From CAYGWP01 sp964353455 (GTDB lineage Bacteria > Planctomycetota > Phycisphaerae > FEN-1346): a stretch of DNA of 22,690 nucleotides. The stretch lies in contig CAYGWP010000295.1 of assembly GCA_964353455.1 (NCBI GenBank), positions 1-22,690 of the forward strand, in the 5' to 3' direction. The notes beneath the pieces are model-generated. The model was not told where the DNA came from. It ran no database searches and saw only the letters and a program-made list of their open reading frames with translations. The translations under genes and the position numbers were made by a program. Every line of letters begins with the position of its first letter. Position 1 is the stretch's first letter. Of this stretch, positions 15,472-21,945 are shown in pieces.

Positions 15472-15727
15472 TTTCCTGGAGGCGGCCCAGCGGGTTGCCG
15501 CCGGCGCCGGCCAGGGCGCGGCGGACCTGTCCGGCGTAGCCTTGGCGAAGCCGGATCCCCTGGATCGCGTGAAGACCGATGTCTTCGAACTCGGGAACCT
15601 CGAACCGGCGATCGATGATGCCGCGCTCGCGGAACTGAAGCAGAGGCTCACCCAGGAGCGCCTCGCGCCGCAGGTGATCGTGGAACTCGTGAACCTAGCC
15701 CGTCAGGTGGCCGCAACACTCCTGTAG
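15431..15727 (+). CDS. Small helical phage protein, unknown function
   Basis: 98 residues from ATG 15431, chosen because AAAGGAG lies 8 nt upstream within the end of the lipoprotein gene. The product has an amphipathic N-terminal helix (QTNLKQAAVDFLEAAQRVAA), a Gly/Ala-rich turn containing a palindromic DNA segment (15531-15554), and a C-terminal helical part (DAALAELKQRLTQERLAPQV, then ELVNLARQVAATLL). There is no signal or membrane span. The family is not recognised. Its position between lipoprotein and holin-like genes suggests a lysis or particle-assembly accessory. Confidence 0.6.
   Translation: MQEAQTNLKQAAVDFLEAAQRVAAGAGQGAADLSGVALAKPDPLDRVKTDVFELGNLEPAIDDAALAELKQRLTQERLAPQVIVELVNLARQVAATLL
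15531..15554. repeat. Imperfect palindrome inside a small phage gene
   Basis: 11-bp arms with two mismatches around a TT loop, encoding SGVALAKPD-type residues in frame. It has the same design as the TT-loop palindrome at 9051. Confidence 0.5.
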
Positions 15728-15735
15728 CAAGAACC

Positions 15736-15765
15736 CGCGCGGTGGGCATTCCTGCCCACCGCGCG
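15736..15765. repeat. 13-bp-arm hairpin before the holin-like gene
   Basis: Arms 15736-15748 and 15753-15765 are perfect with a TTCC loop. It starts 8 bp after a stop codon and 57 bp before the next start. It is terminator-like in strength but has no T-tract. Confidence 0.85.
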
Positions 15766-15792
15766 AGGCAATGCGATGAAAGGAATAGAGTC

Positions 15793-16002
15793 ATGCTGGA
15801 ACTCGTGAAGAGCAAGAAGATGATCCTGAGCGTGGTGGGTATCGTGGCCGTAGTCGGCCTCGTGCTGGCCGGGCGCGACATAGAGACCGTGAAGTGGGTC
15901 GGCGGCTTCATCGCCGGTATCGTTGCCAGCCTCAATCTCGGGCAGGGCCTGGCCGACGGCCTGTCGGAGGGCCGCACGAGCGCCTCCGGCCAGGGCCCCT
16001 GA
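15793..16002 (+). CDS. Small two-span membrane protein, holin-like
   Basis: 69 residues from ATG 15793, with AAAGGA 8 nt upstream. Two hydrophobic spans are visible: residues about 10-27 (MILSVVGIVAVVGLVLAG) and 34-50 (VKWVGGFIAGIVASLNL). A short turn with charged residues (RDIETVK) separates them, and the C-terminal tail is polar (EGRTSASGQGP). The size, a basic N-terminus (KSKK) and two spans are those of class II holins. A phage holin makes lesions in the inner membrane at lysis. It is the last gene of the cluster, as is common for lysis genes. No endolysin is recognisable in the window, so holin function stays tentative. Confidence 0.6.
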   Translation: MLELVKSKKMILSVVGIVAVVGLVLAGRDIETVKWVGGFIAGIVASLNLGQGLADGLSEGRTSASGQGP

Positions 16003-16157
16003 CCGATGGCTGGCGGCCGGTGAAAGCGTCGTCCAGATGATCGGCATCGGCGATGCGACGATCATGCTGGGCGACACCGGCTTCAGGGCAGTCTATGCAC
16101 TTGTCCACGGCGGCGACCGAACCCTGTGCCCTGTTCCAGCCGCGCCCTCCCGCTATC

Positions 16158-17231
16158 CTACCCCTTGTTTGGGACGGGGCCAGGCTGTTCGCCACCAGGC
16201 TTCGCCGGCGTGTCGTTGCTGAACTTGAACAGACTTCTGAAGAAATCGCTCTCTTTGCAGCCGCATTTCTCAATCAATGCAAGGAACGATTTCAGGTGTT
16301 TCTCAATGTTGCCGGGATCCAGGGAAGACAGTTTCCACCTGGCGTGTGCGGCCACAGGGTATAGGCCCAACTCCTCGCAGCCTTCCGCAAAAGCGGTGAA
16401 GGTTTCCAAGTTCCTCTCCTTCCCGGTGACAAACGCGTCAACTTTGCGCCTGCCCAGGACGAAGAACTTCTGAATTACCTGTTGGTCGCTGCCCTGATAT
16501 GCCTGCCAGTAGAACGGATCGCGGGCCCTGCAGGCCTCATACATCTCGGTCCTCTTGGATTTATACGCAAGGCCTTTCAGGCCATCCATCACCAGGTAAG
16601 TGAACCCCTTCTCATAGTAGGCCCAGGCACAGGATGGATACTCAGCGGTCACCTGATCGTAGGCCTTAAGGGCTTTCTCGTACTCGCCCTTATCGTGGGC
16701 GGCAATCCCCTTGGCCATATCGTCCTTGACCCTTTGCAGCAACTTCTCCCTGAGTGTCACGAAGGCTTCCTGTTCACTCTCAAATGACTCATGCCTGATT
16801 ATAGAACCAAGTATGAAGTAGGTAGTGGCCCGTTCGATTTCCCCATTTGCGGCGTGAAGGTGCCCGTGCGCGAACAGCACGGACGGGTCATACCGCACCA
16901 ACTCCATTGTTGCCCGCCAGTAGTCCTTATTTTGATAAGTCAACTGAGCAATGTTGATCTTGCCCGGCTCCGGAAGGCTGCTCAGGCTTTTCCCGAAGCC
17001 GATGACCCCCTCGAACTTCTTATCCACGGCGGCCATTCGCTTTGCGGCCTCTTCCAAGGCCCGGACGCTGGACCGCTTCAGGGCTGTGAGTTCCGGGTAC
17101 TCAGCCAGGGCCGCTGGCGCCAGCAGCAAGGCGACCATGGCTCCAAGGTAGGGGCTCGCCACGTATGTGGAGAACCGCCGAGCGACCTTGGCCTCGGCGT
17201 TTGCCGAAGGAGTCTTCTCACTACTGGCCAT
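16158..17231 (-). CDS. Secreted tetratricopeptide-repeat protein
   Basis: 357 residues from the ATG at 17231. An in-frame GTG at 17303 would add 24 residues but has no ribosome binding site; the chosen start has GAGG very close by. A hydrophobic span at about residues 28-43 ends in APAALA, an AxA-type signal cleavage site after residue 43, so export is likely. The body is helical with degenerate TPR units, clearest at residues about 172-206 (DKGEYEKALKAYDQVTAEYP, then AWAYYEKGFTYLV) and another around 95-146. The C-terminus is a Pro/Gly-rich tail after two cysteines close together (EKCGCKES). Base composition is visibly more AT-rich than in neighbouring genes. It is convergent with the phage cluster and divergent from the kinase. 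The function is unknown; TPRs suggest protein binding. Confidence 0.75.
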   Translation of the reverse strand: MASSEKTPSANAEAKVARRFSTYVASPYLGAMVALLLAPAALAEYPELTALKRSSVRALEEAAKRMAAVDKKFEGVIGFGKSLSSLPEPGKINIAQLTYQNKDYWRATMELVRYDPSVLFAHGHLHAANGEIERATTYFILGSIIRHESFESEQEAFVTLREKLLQRVKDDMAKGIAAHDKGEYEKALKAYDQVTAEYPSCAWAYYEKGFTYLVMDGLKGLAYKSKRTEMYEACRARDPFYWQAYQGSDQQVIQKFFVLGRRKVDAFVTGKERNLETFTAFAEGCEELGLYPVAAHARWKLSSLDPGNIEKHLKSFLALIEKCGCKESDFFRSLFKFSNDTPAKPGGEQPGPVPNKG

Positions 17232-17337
17232 CTTCCTCGCCCCAAGAGATTGCCGGCCTACGCGGGTGCCCGCACGAGCTATCTCAATCATATTCCCGGC
17301 CACGGCTCACGCAACAGGATTTCAGCAGCAGTTCGCG

Positions 17338-17413
17338 GTTCAAAGTTCAAGGTTCAAAGTGCGTGGCCGCAGCCGTGCCGCTGTCTGTTAACTTTGAACC
17401 TTGAATTTTGAAC
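17338..17413. repeat. Long inverted repeat, 23-bp arms
   Basis: Arms 17338-17360 and 17391-17413 are complementary at 22 of 23 positions, with a 30-nt loop. Each arm is built from TTCAAAG/TTCAAGG units. It lies in the gap (17232-17629) between the divergent TPR and kinase genes. A related single arm lies at 1315-1338. Confidence 0.9.
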
Positions 17414-17430
17414 TTGCCGCCGCCCGCGCC

Positions 17431-17459
17431 TTGATTTTCCCGGCCGCCGCCAGTATTCT
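17431..17459 (+). promoter_or_regulatory. Candidate sigma-70-like promoter upstream of the histidine kinase
   Basis: TTGATT (17431-17436) and TATTCT (17454-17459) have a 17-nt spacer, each matching consensus at 4 of 6. The region is more AT-rich than its surroundings. It would leave a leader of about 165 nt, in which no riboswitch or convincing short gene was seen. Confidence 0.35.
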
Positions 17460-17629
17460 ATAGATGGAAGCATGTCAGCCCAGGCCGCGCGGCGCCGATG
17501 CAAAGGCGCTGGTGGAAGGCGGCCGGGATTTTTGCGCCAGCCGCACGTCCGGCTATCCGTATATCCTATGGGCGGGGGCGTTGGCCTGTAGGTCCCCGGA
17601 CATTTCACGGTTGGGGCGACGAGAACCCG

Positions 17630-19345
17630 ATGGCCACGCTGACGATCATTCAAGGCCCGGACCGCGGCAAGGCGTTCGACATCGACGGCGAAACATCGCT
17701 CATCGGCCGCGACCCGTCGTGCGAAATCTCCCTGCACGATCCGGGCATCAGCCGCCACCACGCGCGGCTGGAACTGCACGGCTCGCAGTACGTCCTGAAG
17801 GACAACGGCTCCTCGAACGGCATCTTCCTGAACGGCGTGCGCGTCAACGAAGCAGCCATCCAGACGGGCGACCAGATCCGCGTCGGCAACACCATTCTGG
17901 CGGTCGGCCTCCCGGCGACCGAGGGCGCCCTGGTGGACCACCGGGGCCTGCCGATCCGGGTGGATACGGAAGGACTCGTCGATAGTTCGATCATGGCGAC
18001 GGTGCCTGCGGCGGGCGATCCTCATCTGGCGTTCGCAGGCGGCGAGGACATGGCCGAGATGCGCACCAGCATCGTCGGCCTCCAGGCCCTGTACCGCATC
18101 GCCGAGATGCTGGCCCACGGCTACGACATCGATCGGCTTCTCGGCGGCATCATGGACATGATCTTCGACGTGGTCGATGCCGACAGGGGGTTCATCCTCC
18201 TGAAGGACGAGCGGACAGGCGCCATGGTGCCCAAGGCGATCCGGTATCGGGAGGAACTCCTTGAGCAGATCCGCCAAGAGCAGGGCGCGGACCAGGCGAT
18301 CCCGCCTGAGGCCGACGCGGCCAGGGTGAAGCCCGGCGAGGCGGCGCCGGCCGCCGAAAGGTCCGCCCCCATCACCGTCAGCCGCACCATCATCAACTAC
18401 CTGCTGAAGCGCGGCGAGGGCGTCCTCTCCACCAACGCCATGCAGGACCAGCGGTTCGAGGAAGGCGAGAGCGTCCAGGACTTCGGAATCCGCAGCGCCA
18501 TAGCCGTCCCCATAAAGAGCCGCAACGAGGTCCTCGGCATCATCCACGTCGATACGCACGTCAGCCAGGGCCAGTTCTCGCCGGAAGACCTGAAGTTGAT
18601 GACGGCCATCGGCGTCCAGACGGGCCTGGCGGTCGAGAATGCCCGCCTCATGGAGAGCCAGGTCCAGCAGGAGCGTCTGGCGGCCGTCGGCCAGGCCATC
18701 GCCAGCCTGTCGCACTACATCAAGAACCTCCTCCAGGGAATCCAGGGCGGGTCGCACGCCGTCGAGTCCGGCATCCTGCGCAAGGATGTTGAGTCAATCG
18801 ACAAGGGCTGGCAGATCGTCAGCCGCAACCTTCATCGCATCAACAGCCTGGTGCTGGACATGCTCTCCTACAGCCGCCAGGCGCCGCCGAACCCGGTGCG
18901 GATGTCCGTCAATGCGATCATCCGCGAGGTGACCGAATTGGCCCAGCCGGCCGCAAGGGAGAAAAGGGTCACGCTGACCTCCAAACTCGACACCACGCTG
19001 CCCGAGATACCCGTTGACCCGGACGGCATCCATCACGCATGCCTGAACATCCTCAACAACGCCATCGAGGCCGTCAGCCCCCTTTCGGGCAAGGTCGAGG
19101 TCAGTACGCGCCTGTCGGCCGCCGGCAACGAGGTCTGCATCACCGTGGCCGACAACGGGCCGGGCATCCCCGCTGAAGACCAGCCCAAAATCTTCCAGGC
19201 GTTCTTCTCGACCAAGGGCCAGAAAGGCACCGGCCTGGGCCTTGCCGCCGCCAAGAAGATCGTCGAAGAACACGGCGGCCGCATCACCCTGGTCTCCCGG
19301 ACCGGCGAAGGCACCGCCCTGGTCATCCGGCTGCCCAAGAAGTGA
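17630..19345 (+). CDS. Cytoplasmic FHA-GAF sensor histidine kinase
   Basis: 571 residues from ATG 17630. Domains in order: FHA (1-100) with GRDPS at 26-30, SRHHARLE at 41-48 and the NGSSNG phosphothreonine-site motif at 59-64; a linker; GAF (about 150-342) with DADRGFILLKDE, IRSAIAVPIKSRNEVLGIIH and LMTAIGVQTGLAVENARLM; HisKA (about 343-420) with SHYIKN and the likely phosphorylated His362; HATPase (about 425-571) with N-box NILNNAIE at 473-480, DNGPGIP at 508-514, FFSTKG at 525-530 and GTGLGL at 533-538. All kinase boxes look intact. No membrane span or signal peptide is visible, so it is soluble. The FHA domain implies it reads a Ser/Thr-phosphorylated partner. No response regulator is nearby. 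The start is chosen at the FHA onset; only a weak purine-rich stretch precedes it. Confidence 0.9.
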   Translation: MATLTIIQGPDRGKAFDIDGETSLIGRDPSCEISLHDPGISRHHARLELHGSQYVLKDNGSSNGIFLNGVRVNEAAIQTGDQIRVGNTILAVGLPATEGALVDHRGLPIRVDTEGLVDSSIMATVPAAGDPHLAFAGGEDMAEMRTSIVGLQALYRIAEMLAHGYDIDRLLGGIMDMIFDVVDADRGFILLKDERTGAMVPKAIRYREELLEQIRQEQGADQAIPPEADAARVKPGEAAPAAERSAPITVSRTIINYLLKRGEGVLSTNAMQDQRFEEGESVQDFGIRSAIAVPIKSRNEVLGIIHVDTHVSQGQFSPEDLKLMTAIGVQTGLAVENARLMESQVQQERLAAVGQAIASLSHYIKNLLQGIQGGSHAVESGILRKDVESIDKGWQIVSRNLHRINSLVLDMLSYSRQAPPNPVRMSVNAIIREVTELAQPAAREKRVTLTSKLDTTLPEIPVDPDGIHHACLNILNNAIEAVSPLSGKVEVSTRLSAAGNEVCITVADNGPGIPAEDQPKIFQAFFSTKGQKGTGLGLAAAKKIVEEHGGRITLVSRTGEGTALVIRLPKK

Positions 19346-19356
19346 GACCACACGTC

Positions 19357-21885
19357 ATGTCCATCCTGCGCCGCATCGTCGCTTCCCTTGTACTGATTGC
19401 CGGGCTGTCCTCGCCCCTGCCGGCGGCCGAGACGCCCGGCGCGGCGGTACTCGGGGCCGAGAGCCTCAAGCGCTACATCAACGCCTTCAACGAGAAGGAC
19501 CAGGAACTCTACCCCCAGCACATCCCGAACGCCGGCGCGTGGGAGTTCCTGAGGGGGAACATCCCGCTCTTCGAGTGCCCGGATTCCGACCTCGAGGAAA
19601 TCTACTGCTTCCGCTGGTGGACCTACCGCAAGCATATCAAGGAAACGCCGGACGGGTTTGTCATCACCGAGTTTCTGCCGAAGGTCAGTTGGTCGGGGAA
19701 GCACAACACGATCAATTGTCCGGCAGGCCACCACTTCTATGAGGGCCGGTGGCTGAGGGACCCCAAGTTCCTCGACGACTACGCCGCCTTCTGGTTCCGC
19801 AAGGGGGGCGGGCCGCGCCGGTACAGTTTCTGGGCGGCCGATGCCATGTGGGCGCGGTTCATGGTCACCGGAAATGCGGCGATCCCGAAGGACCTGCTTC
19901 CGGACCTCGTGAAGAACTACGAGGCGTGGGAGGAAGCGAAACTCGACCCGGCGACGGGCCTCTTCTGGCAGATCGATGACCGCGACGGGATGGAGGTTTC
20001 GATCGGCGGCAGCGGATTCCGCGCGACGATCAACTCCTACATGTTCGGCGATGCCGTGGCCATCGCGAAGATCGCCGAACTCTCCGGCCAGCCGGACCTG
20101 GCGAAGACGTACCGCGAGAAGGCCGCCAAAATCAGGCAACTCGTTATCGAGAAACTCTGGGACCCCGAGGCGAAGTTCTTCAAGGTCCTTCCTCGCGGCC
20201 CCGGCGCCAGACTTGCCGACGTGCGTGAACTCCACGGTTACACGCCGTGGTACTTCAGCCTCCCCGGCCCCGAACAGGCCGCGGCGTGGCGCGAGATCAT
20301 GGACCCGAAAGGCTTCTACGCCCCGTTCGGCCCGACTACCGCCGAGCAGCGGCACCCGCGGTTCGCCATCTCATACGAGGGCCACGAGTGCCAGTGGAAC
20401 GGGCCGAGTTGGCCGTACTCGACGGCGGTCACCCTGACGGGCCTTGCGAACCTGCTGAACGGCCCGCCGCAGGATGCGATCGGCCGGCGAGACTATTTCG
20501 ACCTCCTGAAGATCTACACGCGGTCGCACCGCCTGAAACGCGAGGACGGCACGACTGTCCCCTGGATCGATGAGAACCTGAACCCCCTCACCGGCGACTG
20601 GATCTCGCGGACGCGACTGCGAACCAACCTCAACGGAACCTGGGACCCGAAGAAGGGCGGCGTGGAGCGCGGCAAGGACTACAACCACTCCACCTACTGC
20701 GACCTCATCATCACGGGACTGGTGGGCCTGAGACCCCGCGCGGACGACGTGGTTGAAGTCAACCCGCTCCTGCCGGAGGGAACCTGGGACTACTTCTGCC
20801 TCGACAACATCCCATATCACGGGCGGACGCTGACCATCCTCTACGACCGGACGGGCCGGCGCTACGGCAAGGGCGCGGGCCTTCGCGTGCTGGCCGAGGG
20901 TCGGGAGATCGCCGCCTCGGAGAAACTCGCCCGCGTGACGGGGAACCTGCCGCCCGCATCCGCGATGCCAGCGGCAAAGCCGCCCGCGCCTACTGCGGCC
21001 GGGCAGACGAGCGCAGGCTGGATCAAGTCACCCGCCAATCCGGTTCTGGGCGGCGCGCTAGGCACGTGCTTCGACATCGCGGTTCTGAAGGAAGGCGACA
21101 CGTTCCGCATGTGGTTCTCGTGGCGGCCCAAGAAGAGCATCGCCATTACGGAGAGCAAGGATGGCGTGCACTGGGGCGAACCGGTCATTGTCCTCGGGCC
21201 GAACAAGGAGACCGACTGGGAGGCCGACATCAACCGGCCCGCCGTCCTACGCCGCGATGACGGCTATCATATATGGTACACCGGCCAGGCGGGCGGCCGG
21301 TCCCGGATCGGTTACGCGACCAGCACCGACGGCAAGACCTGGACCCGCCGAAGCGCCAGGCCCGTCCTGTCGCCCGAGCAGCCGTGGGAGAAGGCGGCCC
21401 TGATGTGCCCGCACGTCCTCTGGGATGACCGATCTCGCCAGTTCCGCATGTGGTACTCGGGCGGAGAGCAGTACGAGCCCGACGCCATCGGCTACGCCAC
21501 CAGCCCCGACGGCCTCGCCTGGACCCGCCACGCCGCGAACCCGGTCTTCCGGCCCGATCCGGCGATCGAGTGGGAGAGGCACAAGGTGACCGCCTGCCAG
21601 GTGGTGCGGCAGGGGGAATGGTATCTGATGTTCTACATAGGTTTCCGCGACAGGGACCATGCCCAGATCGGCGTTGCGCGGTCGCGCGACGGCATCACCG
21701 GCTGGCAGCGGCATGCGGCCAATCCGATCATCCGCCCCGGTGAGAACCAATGGGACGCCGACGCGTGCTACAAGCCCTTCGCCATCCTCGACGGCGGGCG
21801 GTGGCTACTCTGGTACAACGGCCGCCGCGAGAGGGTCGAGCAGATCGGCCTGGCGATTCACGAGGGCGAGGACCTGGGGTTCTGA
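19357..21885 (+). CDS. Secreted glycoside hydrolase fusion: MGH1/GH63-like toroid plus five-bladed propeller
   Basis: 842 residues from ATG 19357; a GTG at 19342 overlapping the previous stop would add five residues. A signal peptide (LRRIVASLVLIAGLSSPLPA) is followed by a region of about 500 residues with the (alpha/alpha)6 glycosidase pattern of the MGH1/GH63 group: RYSFWAADAMWARFMVTGN, QIDDRDGMEVSIGG, INSYMFGDAVAIAKIAELSG, NGPSWPYSTAVTLTGLANLL, PWIDENLNPLTGDW. By analogy E406 (DENLNPLTG) is the likely base and an Asp in DDRDGME (207-210) the acid. A Pro/Ala linker (about 529-553) leads to five propeller blades ending at 842, each with a strand like RMWYSGG or HIWYTGQ and SxDGxxW. It would act outside the cytoplasm, releasing sugars from polysaccharide. 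It follows the kinase gene by 11 bp. Confidence 0.85.
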   Translation: MSILRRIVASLVLIAGLSSPLPAAETPGAAVLGAESLKRYINAFNEKDQELYPQHIPNAGAWEFLRGNIPLFECPDSDLEEIYCFRWWTYRKHIKETPDGFVITEFLPKVSWSGKHNTINCPAGHHFYEGRWLRDPKFLDDYAAFWFRKGGGPRRYSFWAADAMWARFMVTGNAAIPKDLLPDLVKNYEAWEEAKLDPATGLFWQIDDRDGMEVSIGGSGFRATINSYMFGDAVAIAKIAELSGQPDLAKTYREKAAKIRQLVIEKLWDPEAKFFKVLPRGPGARLADVRELHGYTPWYFSLPGPEQAAAWREIMDPKGFYAPFGPTTAEQRHPRFAISYEGHECQWNGPSWPYSTAVTLTGLANLLNGPPQDAIGRRDYFDLLKIYTRSHRLKREDGTTVPWIDENLNPLTGDWISRTRLRTNLNGTWDPKKGGVERGKDYNHSTYCDLIITGLVGLRPRADDVVEVNPLLPEGTWDYFCLDNIPYHGRTLTILYDRTGRRYGKGAGLRVLAEGREIAASEKLARVTGNLPPASAMPAAKPPAPTAAGQTSAGWIKSPANPVLGGALGTCFDIAVLKEGDTFRMWFSWRPKKSIAITESKDGVHWGEPVIVLGPNKETDWEADINRPAVLRRDDGYHIWYTGQAGGRSRIGYATSTDGKTWTRRSARPVLSPEQPWEKAALMCPHVLWDDRSRQFRMWYSGGEQYEPDAIGYATSPDGLAWTRHAANPVFRPDPAIEWERHKVTACQVVRQGEWYLMFYIGFRDRDHAQIGVARSRDGITGWQRHAANPIIRPGENQWDADACYKPFAILDGGRWLLWYNGRRERVEQIGLAIHEGEDLGF

Positions 21886-21945
21886 TCCCTTTTCCTCTCA
21901 GATAGCCCGCCGGATCTCGAGGATTCCCCAAAGGGCAAATGGTAA

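Larger units (their letters stand above)
3010..16002 (+). mobile_element. Phage-derived structural gene cluster (prophage remnant or gene-transfer-agent-like locus)
   Basis: All genes run on the plus strand in the order expected for a head-to-tail module: portal, scaffold-like, major capsid, connector-like, tail and adhesin-like proteins, then membrane/lysis-like small genes. Terminase, maturation protease, tape measure, integrase, replication and regulatory genes are not recognisable. No attachment-site repeat was found at the ends. The boundaries given are simply the first and last phage-type genes. GC content appears similar to the flanking host genes. Confidence 0.75.

Noticed and set aside
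13405..15651. Very long minus-strand open frame (748 codons) across several phage genes
   Set aside because: It crosses five plus-strand genes with their own ribosome binding sites, and its translation is low-complexity Arg/Ala/Ser-rich with no domain. Long antisense frames are expected at this GC content.
2670..16157. tRNA or attachment-site repeats bounding the phage cluster
   Set aside because: I looked for a tRNA-like cloverleaf or matching direct repeats at both ends by eye and saw none.
17461..17629. Short gene or longer kinase N-terminus upstream of the FHA domain
   Set aside because: The in-frame extension from 17498 has no ribosome binding site and reads as Arg/Trp-rich noise. The FHA domain starts naturally at the ATG at 17630.
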